Shown in pieces: positions 13,759-23,001 of a stretch of DNA of 64,000 nt. Every line of letters starts with the position of its first letter. Position 1 is the stretch's first letter. Made by a program: the position numbers and the translations under genes. The stretch covers positions 635,633-699,632 of the forward strand of contig NZ_JAGGLK010000001.1 of NCBI RefSeq assembly GCF_017874375.1. Direction: 5' to 3'. The notes under the pieces are model-generated. The model had not been told where the DNA came from. It saw only the letters and a program-made list of their open reading frames with translations, and made no database searches. The stretch is from Methanohalophilus levihalophilus (GTDB lineage: Archaea; Halobacteriota; Methanosarcinia; Methanosarcinales; Methanosarcinaceae).

Positions 13759-13953
13759 GTGGGAAATATCAATCCAGATAAAAAGAAAGATGAAATTACT
13801 GACAAGGAAGCAGAGGATACCGAAGAAGAAATCGAAGACTGGTGTGAATCTTTCGTCGGTCCTGAAGATGAAATGACCGATGCTGACAAGCAGGTCAGTC
13901 AATGGTGTCGTCTGGAATCCGACGACAAGAAAAAGAAAGAAGATAAGGATTGA
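13759..13953 (+). CDS. Highly acidic small protein, 64 aa
   Basis: GTG start 13759 with GGGAGGG upstream. Dominated by Asp, Glu and Lys (DKEAEDTEEEIEDWCESF), with two W-C pairs (DWCESF and QWCRLE) that could bind metal or form a disulfide. No homolog recognised. Located 30 bases after the PPase fusion and 34 before pyk, probably in the same transcript. Confidence 0.6.
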   Translation: MGNINPDKKKDEITDKEAEDTEEEIEDWCESFVGPEDEMTDADKQVSQWCRLESDDKKKKEDKD

Positions 13954-13986
13954 GACTGCTATAAATTATTCTTCGGGGTAAAAGAA

Positions 13987-15489
13987 ATGGATCTTCCTGA
14001 ACACCAGACAAAAATCGTATGTACAATCGGCCCTGCCTCATCTTCTGAAAGTAAGTTGAAGCAATTGATTCCTGCAGGCCTGAATGTTGCCCGCCTGAAT
14101 TTTTCCCATGGAGATCTTGAGCAGCACCGAAATACCATTAAAAATATCCGCAAAGCTGCCTCTGATCTTAATGCTATTGTTAATATAATGGTTGACTTGC
14201 CCGGGCCCCGAATAAGAGTTGGAGACATGGGTGATGAGCCCGTTGACATCGAAACCGGGAATTTTGTCTATTTAACTACGGATGAAGTAAAAGGCAATTC
14301 GGAAATAATTCCTGTCAACTATAGCCAGCTATATGACAGTCTTGAACCTAATTCGAATGTATACCTCAATGATGGATTTATCCAGCTACTGTGCCATGAA
14401 ATAACGGATAAAGGTGCCAGGTGTGAAGTTCTCGTCGGAGGAATACTATCATCACATAAAGGAATGAATCTTCCCCGTTCAAAGCTTTTTATCGATTCTA
14501 TCACAGAGAAAGACCTGGAGTTCATGGATTTCGCTCTTTCAGAAGGGATTCATACCTTTAGCCTTTCATTCATAGAAAAAGCAGATGATGTCAAAAAAGC
14601 CCGCGAATTTGCTGCAAGTAAAGGTAAAAATGTCTACCTGATAGCAAAAATCGAAAGAGAGACTGCTGTCCAGAATATCGATGCTATCATCGAAGAAGCA
14701 GATGCTATTATGCTTGCACGAGGCGATCTTGGAGTAGAGGTTCCCATCGAAGGAGTGCCAATACTTCAAAAGGTAATCATTCACAAGGCGAATCTTGCGG
14801 GCAAACCTGTGATTACCGCAACCCACATGCTCGAATCCATGATTGAAAACAACCGTCCTACAAGAGCTGAAGTAACCGATGTCGCAAACGCCATCCTTGA
14901 TGGCACCGATGCCGTAATGCTCTCCGGTGAAACCACAATCGGAAAATACCCGGTTGCATCAGTTCGCATGATGGCTGAAATTGCCGAAAGGACCGAAAGC
15001 TGGAGAAATGAAACCGGCTGGGGCCTGGATATCCTGACAAAAGGGATTGATAAAATCGCAAGTTCCATCAGAGCAAAATATAATGAGGGAGCGGTTTGTA
15101 CCCTGGGTGACGATTTCGGCAATATTAACTCGTCCATAAGCGATGTGATAGCTCTGCAGGTGAATGAGGCCATCCAGAAGCTGAATGTGGACTATGTAAT
15201 CACTCCAACGGTTTCCGGACGAACACCACGTCATATTTCCAGATTTAAGCCCAAATGCTGGATATATGCAATGAGCAAAAATTCCGATATATGCGAGCAG
15301 CTTGCATTGTCATACGGCGTATACCCAATCTGTGTTAAAGACGGAAAAGAGGATTGGGAAAACCAGGCAATTGATATTCTGAAGGATATGGACATTGCAT
15401 ACTGTGGTGAACTTGTGGTGCTTACTCAGGGTGCAAGCTCAGAATCCGGAAGCGGAACAAATCTGCTGAAGATTTTCAACATTGAGTGA
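13987..15489 (+). CDS. pyk: Pyruvate kinase
   Basis: 500 aa, slightly longer than the usual 470-480. Converts phosphoenolpyruvate and ADP to pyruvate and ATP. Contains TKIVCTIGPASS (start), VARLNFSHG, MVDLPGPRIRVG, the active-site KIERETAVQNID and IMLARGDLGVEVP, and MLSGETTIGKYP. The barrel, B and C domains are in the normal order. In methylotrophic methanogens it works in central carbon metabolism next to the acetyl-CoA pathway. Confidence 0.95.
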   Translation: MDLPEHQTKIVCTIGPASSSESKLKQLIPAGLNVARLNFSHGDLEQHRNTIKNIRKAASDLNAIVNIMVDLPGPRIRVGDMGDEPVDIETGNFVYLTTDEVKGNSEIIPVNYSQLYDSLEPNSNVYLNDGFIQLLCHEITDKGARCEVLVGGILSSHKGMNLPRSKLFIDSITEKDLEFMDFALSEGIHTFSLSFIEKADDVKKAREFAASKGKNVYLIAKIERETAVQNIDAIIEEADAIMLARGDLGVEVPIEGVPILQKVIIHKANLAGKPVITATHMLESMIENNRPTRAEVTDVANAILDGTDAVMLSGETTIGKYPVASVRMMAEIAERTESWRNETGWGLDILTKGIDKIASSIRAKYNEGAVCTLGDDFGNINSSISDVIALQVNEAIQKLNVDYVITPTVSGRTPRHISRFKPKCWIYAMSKNSDICEQLALSYGVYPICVKDGKEDWENQAIDILKDMDIAYCGELVVLTQGASSESGSGTNLLKIFNIE

Positions 15490-15526
15490 GTAAATTGTAC
15501 AACTCCCAATACACAGGAAATCAAGA

Positions 15527-16765
15527 ATGGAAAGTATCCTGATATTCGCCCTTACACTCATTGGAATCACTGCTATTCTCTGGCGTTTCAGGCTACCTCC
15601 CTTTTTCGCCCTGACAGGAGCTGCACTTTTTTACGGTTTTCTTTCCGGCATGCAGGAGATGACAATTGTTTTTACGACACAGGGAGCCGGAAAAATATTT
15701 GCACTACTTGCAATTCCCATATTTTGCGGGTCCCTCATCGCACAGGTTGTCAGGCAGGAAAAATACGGATCAAGAATCGTTACGGATATTGAGAAGCTTT
15801 CAGGAAAACCGGCTCTTTCATCAGGTATCGTGGGTTACCTGCTTTCAATACCACTGATGTGCTGCATGACAGCCTATGTTGTAATGGTGCCTCTTGTGGA
15901 AAACCTGAAAGTGGATGAACATGTCAGGAAAAAATGTTTCTATGCAGCAGCTATCGGCAGTACTCTCTCATTTGTCCTCCTGTTTCCCCTTCCTGTGCTA
16001 TACAGTATTACTACTAACCTTGGAATTGAGAATGTTGCCGCCTTTAATGGAATAACCTTACCTGCTTCAATTGTACTGTTTATTATTGGTTATCTTGTAC
16101 TCTGGAAAAAGGATGTTCTTGCAGATGTATGGAAAGGCAGTGATGAGTTAGCTAAAAACATATCGAGAATTGCGTGGATTCCGATACTTCTGCCAATACT
16201 ATTACTTGCAATCGGCTATGCTTATCAGGGATTCAGTCTTCTGACAAATATCAACCTGGCTATGTTTCTTGCAGCCCTGTTCTCCCTTTTTCTGCTCAAA
16301 GAAAAGAATCGCAGTGTTGTTTTCGAAAAAGGAACAAAGAATGCTGGCATAATTCTACTTGATCTTTGTGGTGCCGGAGCCCTGGGAGGAGTGATTGCTG
16401 CAAGCTCTCTTGCAGACGATACCTACCTTTTACTTGAAGGAGCATTCCCTATAATCGTTATTCCATTCATTCTGGCAGCACTTGTGCAAACCGCACAGGG
16501 TTCCAGAGTTGTGACTGCAATTGTTGCATCTTCGATTATCGCGCAGAGCTCATATGCAGCAGAGCTTACAGCATCCTCGCTTATCCTTATGATTTCCGCA
16601 GGAACTTTGATCGTTTCATATGTAACAGACCCTTATTTCTGGCTGATCCAGAGAACAACCAAAGATTCGATAAGGGAAGTTATTTGCAACTATACTCTGC
16701 CGCTGGCAACTCTTGGACTACTGCTTTTTGCTGCAACTCTTGTGTTGGATGCTTTCCTGTTTTAA
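15527..16765 (+). CDS. GntP-family (gluconate permease-like) transporter
   Basis: 412 aa, about 12 hydrophobic segments starting with ILIFALTLIGITAILWRF. The C-terminal half has GAGALGGVIAASSLADDT and ALVQTAQGSRVVTAIVAS, patterns typical of GntP/CitMHS-type proton:organic-acid carriers. Substrate cannot be read from sequence. A short gap after pyk suggests a shared transcript. Confidence 0.75.
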   Translation: MESILIFALTLIGITAILWRFRLPPFFALTGAALFYGFLSGMQEMTIVFTTQGAGKIFALLAIPIFCGSLIAQVVRQEKYGSRIVTDIEKLSGKPALSSGIVGYLLSIPLMCCMTAYVVMVPLVENLKVDEHVRKKCFYAAAIGSTLSFVLLFPLPVLYSITTNLGIENVAAFNGITLPASIVLFIIGYLVLWKKDVLADVWKGSDELAKNISRIAWIPILLPILLLAIGYAYQGFSLLTNINLAMFLAALFSLFLLKEKNRSVVFEKGTKNAGIILLDLCGAGALGGVIAASSLADDTYLLLEGAFPIIVIPFILAALVQTAQGSRVVTAIVASSIIAQSSYAAELTASSLILMISAGTLIVSYVTDPYFWLIQRTTKDSIREVICNYTLPLATLGLLLFAATLVLDAFLF

Positions 16766-16807
16766 CTGGCGATAGCTATTAATCCAAACAGAGGTCACCT
16801 CTCTTTC

Positions 16808-17350
16808 ATGGCACATCCAAAAATCGAAGTGATAAAGGGAGACATCGTGGAGCAGCATGTTGACGCAATTGTGAACGCTGCAAACAACAGCCTTCTTGGG
16901 GGAGGTGGTGTTGACGGTGCAATTCACAAGGCTGCAGGGCCACAGCTTTTAGAAGAATGTCGAGCTTTGGGAGGATGTGAAACCGGAGAAGCAAAGGTAA
17001 CCAGAGGTTACAATCTTCCTGCGAAATGGGTTATTCATACTGTAGGACCTATCTGGAAAGACGGGAAACACGGGGAAGATGAATTGCTGAAACAATGTTA
17101 CACAAATTCCCTCAATCTTGCTGTGAAAAACGAGATAAAGACTATTGCATTTCCGTCAATTAGTACCGGTGTTTATCATTTTCCAGTAACAAGAGCTGCA
17201 AAAATTGCAATAAAAGCAATTCACAATTTCTTATTACATAGTAATGAAATAGAGAATGTAATGATTGTTTGTTACAACAATGAGGCCTTTGAAAGCTATA
17301 TGAAATCATTGGAACAAGCTCTGAATAGCATTCCAAAGAGGAAAGAATAA
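16808..17350 (+). CDS. Macro-domain protein (ADP-ribose / O-acetyl-ADP-ribose hydrolase-like)
   Basis: 180 aa, a single macro domain. Key motifs: [20 protein letters not shown] and AIHKAAG (ligand loop 1), [12 protein letters not shown] (loop 2). Family members hydrolyse ADP-ribose esters or deacetylate O-acetyl-ADP-ribose. The TAA overlaps the ATG of the next gene (17350). Confidence 0.92.
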   Translation: MAHPKIEVIKGDIVEQHVDAIVNAANNSLLGGGGVDGAIHKAAGPQLLEECRALGGCETGEAKVTRGYNLPAKWVIHTVGPIWKDGKHGEDELLKQCYTNSLNLAVKNEIKTIAFPSISTGVYHFPVTRAAKIAIKAIHNFLLHSNEIENVMIVCYNNEAFESYMKSLEQALNSIPKRKE

Positions 17351-17841
17351 TGATTGGTATAATCTCAGACACTCACGACCATCTCAATGCTGCAGAAGAA
17401 GCAATTGAAATCCTCAATAAAAACGAGTTAACTGCTGTACTGCATGCCGGAGATCTTGTATCCCCTTTCATGGCCCGTGCATTCAGCAAACTGGAACCTG
17501 AATTATACATGGTTTCCGGGAATAATGATGGAGATAAAATGACCATAAAAACATTGTTCGAGGAATTCGGCACTAATATATGCGGGGATTTTGCATCAAT
17601 TGAAATTGAAAACCGAAAAATAGCACTTCTTCACGGAACCGATGAACTCATCATTGACTCTCTTGCAAAATCGGGAAACTTCGATCTTGTTGTACGTGGA
17701 CATACACACGAAACATCGATTAAGAAAATTGGAAAAAGCCTGATAATCAATCCAGGAGAATGTTGTGGTGTCCTCAGCGGAAAAAGAACACTTGCCTTTT
17801 GGGATCCGGAGACAAATGAAGCTGAAATTGTAGAGTTCTGA
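17350..17841 (+). CDS. YfcE/MJ0936-type metallophosphoesterase
   Basis: 163 aa. Complete calcineurin-like metal motif set: SDTHDH, AGDLVSPF, SGNNDGD, LLHGTD, VVRGHTHETS. Members hydrolyse phosphodiesters in vitro. Coupled to the macro-domain gene by TAATG. The 267 bases that follow hold no gene but lead to the symporter operator below. Confidence 0.93.
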   Translation: MIGIISDTHDHLNAAEEAIEILNKNELTAVLHAGDLVSPFMARAFSKLEPELYMVSGNNDGDKMTIKTLFEEFGTNICGDFASIEIENRKIALLHGTDELIIDSLAKSGNFDLVVRGHTHETSIKKIGKSLIINPGECCGVLSGKRTLAFWDPETNEAEIVEF

Positions 17842-18055
17842 TAGAAAATTGCCAATTTGCGACAAAAGAGAGGAGGGGGCATCTTTGTACCCCCGTGTCT
17901 GAATACTTTTAGGCTGATAACAATTATTTAATAAGACGTAATACTTAATTATACTTAACGGTTGTCTAAATAATAATTAATATTTTTTGATGCTCATACA
18001 TATTCATTACTGTTGCTTTTTTGACATCAGTAGCCATATAATTATAGAAACTTTA

Positions 18056-18080
18056 ATGTATGTTATTTGGTAACATACAT
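18056..18080 (+). promoter_or_regulatory. Palindromic operator upstream of symporter unit 1
   Basis: Perfect 10-bp inverted repeat ATGTATGTTA / TAACATACAT around TTTGG, 29 bases before the microprotein ATG 18109. A further GTTAAC (18083-18088) follows. A shorter relative (TGTTA, 5 nt, TAACA) precedes the second symporter unit, suggesting one regulator for both. Confidence 0.65.
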
Positions 18081-18108
18081 CATGTTAACATTGTTATAAG
18101 GTGAAAAA

Positions 18109-18225
18109 ATGCTTGGCATAGATGATCCGTACATTTGGAGTGCTTACATTCTTTGCATCGTTAGTGCAATAGGATGTGCAGTATACGGTATTTTAAAATG
18201 GAACGAAGAAGAGGAGGATGAATAA
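18109..18225 (+). CDS. Symporter small accessory protein 1, 38 aa
   Basis: ATG 18109 preceded by AAGGTG. MLGIDDPYIWSAYILC then a membrane helix through YGILKW and an acidic tail EEEEDE. Its TAA overlaps the symporter ATG by one base (TAATG), so it is coupled to it. Small partner peptides of this shape accompany some sodium:solute symporters. Its paralog at 19951-20064 differs at only a few positions. Confidence 0.8.
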   Translation: MLGIDDPYIWSAYILCIVSAIGCAVYGILKWNEEEEDE

Positions 18226-19817
18226 TGGCTGTCAGTACCCCCCTGCTGGGAGTTATCGTCCTGATCTACCTCATGGTTGTTTTCTGGTGTGGTTGGCTCG
18301 CTTACAAGCGTACCAAAGAAGTAGATGACTACATGGTTGCGGGAAGAAACGTACACCCGGTCATATTAGCCCTTTCATACGGCGCGGCTTTCATCAGCAC
18401 ATCCGCAATTGTAGGTTTTGGCGGTGCTGCCGGTGTCCTTGGAATGGGACTTTTGTGGCTCGCTGTTATGAATATCATCGTAGGAATCTTTATCGCTTTT
18501 GTATTCTTTGGCTCCAGAACCAGACGCATGGGAGTTAACCTTAAGGCAGTCACTTTCCCGGAACTCCTTGGAAAACGTTTCCAGTCACGCTTCATACAGG
18601 GTTTTTCAGGAGCAGTAATTGGCCTGTTCATGCCCCTGTATGCAGGAATTGTCCTTATTGGAGGAGCAAGATTTGTTGAAACCACTCTTGGAATCAATTA
18701 TGACATTGCAGTATTAATCCTCGCGATTATTGTTGCAGCTTACGTTATCACAGGAGGCCTGCTCGCTGTAATGTATACCGATGCATTGCAGGGAGGATTA
18801 ATGTTCATAGGAATGGCGATTCTTCTGGCACTTACATACATTAAGCTTGGAGGCATTTCCGAAGCCCATCTGGCTCTAACCAATATGGCAAGCCTTGTTC
18901 CAGATAGTCTGGCTGCCGGAGGACATACCGGCTGGACTTCGATGCCTGCATTTGGTTCGCCGATCTGGTGGACATTGGTTTCCACCCTGATTCTGGGAGT
19001 AGGAATTGGTGTGCTTGCACAGCCACAACTTGCAGTTAGGTTCATGACAGTGGACAGCAAAAAATCCCTGAACAGGGCAGTGCTTGTTGGCGGTCCTTTC
19101 ATTCTTATGATGACAGGTGTTGCTTTTGTTGTTGGTTCACTTTCCAACGTCTACTTCTTCCAACAGGATGGGCTCATTGCAATCGCTGCAGCCGGTGGAA
19201 ATCAGGATCTGGTTATTCCGGAATACATCAATAGCGCAATGCCGGACATGTTTGTAATAGTGTTCATGGTAACCCTGCTTGCAGCAGCAATGTCAACCAT
19301 GAGTTCACAATATCACACAATGGGAAGCGCAATTGGTCATGACTTCTATCGCGAATTCCTGAAGAAAGGCAACGCCGGAAAAACCATTACCATGACAAGG
19401 CTTGGAATTTCCGTTACCATTATTGCAAGTGTAATTCTCGCATACATCCTGCCTATCAGCATAATTGCAAGGGCAACAGCTATCTTCTTTGGAATCTGCG
19501 CAGCAGCATTCCTTCCAATGTATGCAGGTGCATTGTTCTGGAAGAGGATGACAAGAGAAGGTGCCATTGCAAGTCTTCTGGTAGGTACTTTCAGCAGTCT
19601 CTTCTGGCTGGCATTTGTCCACGCAAAAGAAGCTGTACCACTGGGAATTTCACAGGCGCTCTTCGGTGTTGATACAATTCTCACCGGAACCTGGACAGTA
19701 GTAGATCCAATACTGGTAGCTACTCCACTCTCAGCAATCGTAGCAATCGGTGTAAGCCTCATGACAAAACCTACTCCTGAGGAACATCTCGACTTGTGCT
19801 ACAAGGGGCAAAAGTAA
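18225..19817 (+). CDS. Sodium:solute symporter family transporter 1
   Basis: 530 aa, about 13 membrane segments in the SSS/LeuT fold. Motifs: DDYMVAGRNVHPVILALSYG (helix 1 unwound region), YVITGGLLAVMYTDALQG, GVLAQPQLAVRFMTV, TLLAAAMSTMSSQYHT (sodium site). Family members take up proline, pantothenate, acetate or betaine; the substrate here is unknown. A nearly identical transporter follows at 20064, so this is a tandem duplication of the microprotein-transporter pair. Confidence 0.9.
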   Translation: MAVSTPLLGVIVLIYLMVVFWCGWLAYKRTKEVDDYMVAGRNVHPVILALSYGAAFISTSAIVGFGGAAGVLGMGLLWLAVMNIIVGIFIAFVFFGSRTRRMGVNLKAVTFPELLGKRFQSRFIQGFSGAVIGLFMPLYAGIVLIGGARFVETTLGINYDIAVLILAIIVAAYVITGGLLAVMYTDALQGGLMFIGMAILLALTYIKLGGISEAHLALTNMASLVPDSLAAGGHTGWTSMPAFGSPIWWTLVSTLILGVGIGVLAQPQLAVRFMTVDSKKSLNRAVLVGGPFILMMTGVAFVVGSLSNVYFFQQDGLIAIAAAGGNQDLVIPEYINSAMPDMFVIVFMVTLLAAAMSTMSSQYHTMGSAIGHDFYREFLKKGNAGKTITMTRLGISVTIIASVILAYILPISIIARATAIFFGICAAAFLPMYAGALFWKRMTREGAIASLLVGTFSSLFWLAFVHAKEAVPLGISQALFGVDTILTGTWTVVDPILVATPLSAIVAIGVSLMTKPTPEEHLDLCYKGQK

Positions 19818-19908
19818 GCCCCATCTTTCTTCTTTTTTATTGTACAATTTTTAGCATTATTGCTCTTTTTTCGCCACCGGTTGACGCTACCGCATGCAAA
19901 GCTTCAAG

Positions 19909-19927
19909 TATGTTACTTGCTAACACA
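19909..19927 (+). promoter_or_regulatory. Operator-like repeat upstream of symporter unit 2
   Basis: TGTTA (19911-19915), 5 nt, TAACA (19921-19925), 25 bases before ATG 19951. Same half sites and spacing as the longer palindrome at 18056-18080. Confidence 0.5.
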
Positions 19928-19950
19928 AACCGTTACTTTGAGGTGGCTAA

Positions 19951-20064
19951 ATGCTAGGTATTGACGATCCGTATATCTGGAGTGCATATATCCTCTGCAT
20001 CGCGAGTGCAATCGGATGTGCAGTGTATGGTCTTTTGAAATGGAACGAAGAGGAGGAAGAATAA
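19951..20064 (+). CDS. Symporter small accessory protein 2, 37 aa
   Basis: Same structure as 18109-18225: MLGIDDPYIWSAYILCIASA, one membrane helix, acidic EEEEE tail, TAATG overlap with the symporter. AGGTGG ribosome site. Conservation of the peptide between the two duplicated units argues that it is functional. Confidence 0.8.
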   Translation: MLGIDDPYIWSAYILCIASAIGCAVYGLLKWNEEEEE

Positions 20065-21656
20065 TGGCTGTAAGCACAGCACTCTTCGGACTCGTAATCC
20101 TTGTGTATCTTCTTCTTGTTTTCTGGTGTGGATGGATAGCATACAAACGCACCAAGGAAGTAGACGACTACATGTTGGCCGGAAGGAAGGTTCATCCTGT
20201 AATTCTTGCACTGTCCTACGGTGCCGCTTTCATAAGCACAGCAGCAATCATTGGTTTTGGAGGAGTTACCGCAACCCTTGGTCTTGGAACTCTTTGGCTT
20301 GTATTCATGAATATAGTAGTGGGAATTTTCATTGCTTTCGCAATATTCGGGTCCCGCACCCGCCGCATGGGTGTCAATCTTAATGCAATAACCTTCCCCG
20401 AGCTTCTCGGAAAAAGATTCCAGTCACGTTTCATACAGGGTTTTTCCGGTGCATTAATCGGACTTTTCATGCCTCTCTATGCGGGAATTGTTTTAATCGG
20501 CGGTGCAAGGTTTGTGGAAACCGCACTTGGAATAGATTATGATATCGCGGTCCTTATTCTCACAGTAATGGTCGCTGCCTATGTTATTACCGGCGGCTTA
20601 CTGGCAGTCATGTACACTGACGCACTTCAGGGCGGACTTATGATAGTTGGTATGACAATCCTTCTCGCATTGACCTATGCCAAACTCGGGGGAATCGTAG
20701 AAGCCCATCAGGCACTCACCAATATGGCAGGTCTTGTTCCGGAAGGTCTGGCAGCAGGCGGTCATACAGGCTGGACTTCGATGCCCACATTCGGTACACC
20801 CATATGGTGGACAATGGTATCAACCATTATTCTAGGTGTTGGAATAGGCGTTCTTGCCCAGCCACAGCTTGCAGTTAGGTTCATGACAGTAGACAGCAAG
20901 AAATCCCTTAACAGGGCAGTCTTTGTCGGTGGTCCATTCATTCTCATGATGGCAGGAGTCGCTTACATCGTCGGTGCACTCTCAAATGTTTACTTCTTTG
21001 AAACACAAGGAGTTATTGCCCTTGTGGCAGCAGGCGGAAACATGGATTCAATCATGCCTGAGTATATCAACAGCGCAATGCCGGATATTTTTGTTGTCAT
21101 TTTCATGGTAACACTCCTTGCAGCAGCAATGTCAACCATGAGTTCACAATACCACACAATGGGAACCGCAATTGGCCATGATTTCTTTAAGGAATTCCTG
21201 ATGAAAGGAAAATCCCAGCAAACTGTAACCGTTACAAGACTTGGGATTTCTGTTACGATTATTATCAGTGTGATCCTTGCTTACATCCTTCCGATAAGTA
21301 TCATCGCCAGAGGAACAGCAATTTTCTTCGGACTTTGTGCAGCCGCATTTCTCCCAATGTACGCAGGAGCATTGTTCTGGAGAAGAATGACAAGAGAAGG
21401 TGCAATTGCAAGTCTTGTAGTCGGTACATTCAGCAGTTTATTCTGGCTGACTTTTGTCCACGCAAAAGAAGCTGTACCTCTTGGAATCTCACAGGCAATC
21501 TTTGGGGTCGATACAATCCTAACAGGAACATGGACCGTTGTAGATCCAATTCTTGTTGCAACGCCAATAGCAGCAATCGCAGCAGTCGTGGTAAGTCTAG
21601 CCACAAAACCTACTCCAAAAGAACATGTGGACTTTTGCTATAAAGGATTAAAATAA
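20064..21656 (+). CDS. Sodium:solute symporter family transporter 2
   Basis: 530 aa, same length as the paralog at 18225 and collinear with it throughout. ATG 20064 is the right start, because the overlapping accessory peptide ends there and the aligned paralog starts at the same residue; the frame is open further upstream to 20016. Differences are mostly conservative and concentrated in helices 2-3 (GVTATLGLGTLW against GAAGVLGMGLLW) and the loop near residue 300, so substrates may differ. Confidence 0.9.
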   Translation: MAVSTALFGLVILVYLLLVFWCGWIAYKRTKEVDDYMLAGRKVHPVILALSYGAAFISTAAIIGFGGVTATLGLGTLWLVFMNIVVGIFIAFAIFGSRTRRMGVNLNAITFPELLGKRFQSRFIQGFSGALIGLFMPLYAGIVLIGGARFVETALGIDYDIAVLILTVMVAAYVITGGLLAVMYTDALQGGLMIVGMTILLALTYAKLGGIVEAHQALTNMAGLVPEGLAAGGHTGWTSMPTFGTPIWWTMVSTIILGVGIGVLAQPQLAVRFMTVDSKKSLNRAVFVGGPFILMMAGVAYIVGALSNVYFFETQGVIALVAAGGNMDSIMPEYINSAMPDIFVVIFMVTLLAAAMSTMSSQYHTMGTAIGHDFFKEFLMKGKSQQTVTVTRLGISVTIIISVILAYILPISIIARGTAIFFGLCAAAFLPMYAGALFWRRMTREGAIASLVVGTFSSLFWLTFVHAKEAVPLGISQAIFGVDTILTGTWTVVDPILVATPIAAIAAVVVSLATKPTPKEHVDFCYKGLK

Positions 21657-21726
21657 ACTCCCAGCGCGTCAGCGTTAAATACGGGCAACCTGCAAATTCC
21701 TGTAAAAGGAAAACGGAGGAGAAAGG

Positions 21727-22512
21727 TTGCCTGTATTAACCCTTATTTGCTGCAGGATGTTTGAAGACGAAGTTGTACATCTTCTGGAAGAAGACCCACT
21801 GATTACTGACATTACTGTTATTGAAAATGATGAATCTGAAGGAATACAGCGAAAGCTGGAAGCTTCAGGCGTCCATCACCATCTCGCGCCATTGGAATCA
21901 CTCAGCCCTGATGATTTCAACAAAATGGGATTCCATGTAGTGGTTCAGATGCTTGAATTTGCATTGCATGCAGTACCTGCAAAACTGAAAGATGAAGTAT
22001 ATGCAAATATAGAAAAATTCACTCCATTCTCAAATGGCATTCTCCTTTTCTACGGACTATGTGGCAACATCTTAAGGGATGTTGAGAAGGATTTTGAAGA
22101 TCATAAGTGCAGAGTTGCCATCCTGAAAGAACCAAACGGTGAAATTATCGATGATTGTATCGGAGCCGTACTTGGGGGCAGGGACGCTTACCTCCAGACC
22201 CTGAAAAGTTTCAACGGGGAAGGAACGTTTTTCCTTACACCCATGTGGGCAGCTAACTGGAGAGATATGCTTGTATCATCTGGTTTTGGAAAGGATCCAA
22301 ACGATATTGAAACATCCCGATTTGTTTTTGAGACGGTGGGTTACGTGCATGTTGCCAAGGTTGAAACCGGACTGCATTATGAGAAAGACTTCGATGCACA
22401 GGTCAATGAGTTTGCAGAACTCTTTGAATTTGACATTATGAATATTCCTGCAAGTCTTAGTACCCTCAAAGCCTGTTATGCAAATGTTCGGGATGCGGTC
22501 CTTGAAGGATAA
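21727..22512 (+). CDS. DUF1638-family protein
   Basis: 261 aa, TTG start at 21727 (GGAGGA seven bases before). MPVLTLICCRMFEDEV, an internal LLFYGLCGN, RVAILKEPNGEIIDDCIGAV, TFFLTPMWAANWRDML. Such proteins occur in methanogens and anaerobes next to corrinoid or methyltransferase genes; some are annotated only as DUF1638. Biochemical function unknown. It lies between transporters and flavin genes. Confidence 0.75.
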   Translation: MPVLTLICCRMFEDEVVHLLEEDPLITDITVIENDESEGIQRKLEASGVHHHLAPLESLSPDDFNKMGFHVVVQMLEFALHAVPAKLKDEVYANIEKFTPFSNGILLFYGLCGNILRDVEKDFEDHKCRVAILKEPNGEIIDDCIGAVLGGRDAYLQTLKSFNGEGTFFLTPMWAANWRDMLVSSGFGKDPNDIETSRFVFETVGYVHVAKVETGLHYEKDFDAQVNEFAELFEFDIMNIPASLSTLKACYANVRDAVLEG

Positions 22513-22572
22513 TTGGGAAAGTTCAAAAATCCTAAATAGTTTGTCACCTATGGAATTCAAACAGGTGATATT

Positions 22573-23001
22573 TTGACGAGAGTACTTGCAACCGGCACAT
22601 TTGACCTTCTTCATCCCGGCCATCTCTTTTTTCTTGAGGAAGCAAAAAAGCTGGGCGATGAGTTGTACGTAATCGTTGCAAGGGATTCCAAAATAGAGCA
22701 TAAACCTAAACCCATTATTCCCGAAGAACAGAGAGTCAGGATGATTACAGCATTAAAAGTTGTGGATTATGCAATCTTAGGAAGTGAAGGCGATATGTTT
22801 GAGCCTCTTGAAGAAATCCAGCCTGACATAATAGCTCTTGGACATGATCAGGTTTTTGATTCCGACAAACTCAAAGAAGAACTTGCAAAAAGAGGATTTG
22901 CATCCGAAATTACAAGAATCGAAAAATCAGAAGCCTGCAGATTCTGCAGCAGTGGAAAGATCATAAAAGAAATTCTGAAAAGATATGGAAAAAAGGATTA
23001 A
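22573..23001 (+). CDS. ribL: FAD synthase (archaeal RibL)
   Basis: 142 aa from TTG 22573. A nucleotidyltransferase: ATGTFDLLHPGHLFFLEEAK contains the HxGH motif, with EEQRVRMITALK and an ISTSS-like C-terminal part (FCSSGKIIKEILKRYG) and two Cys (CRFC), all as in RibL. Transfers AMP from ATP to FMN. Convergent with the aminotransferase gene, overlapping by 4 bases at the stops. Flavin genes ribH and ribC follow nearby on the minus strand. Confidence 0.9.
   Translation: MTRVLATGTFDLLHPGHLFFLEEAKKLGDELYVIVARDSKIEHKPKPIIPEEQRVRMITALKVVDYAILGSEGDMFEPLEEIQPDIIALGHDQVFDSDKLKEELAKRGFASEITRIEKSEACRFCSSGKIIKEILKRYGKKD

Noticed and set aside
20016..20063. Longer N-terminus for the second symporter
   Set aside because: That region encodes the accessory microprotein in another frame, and the paralog at 18225 starts at the position corresponding to 20064.
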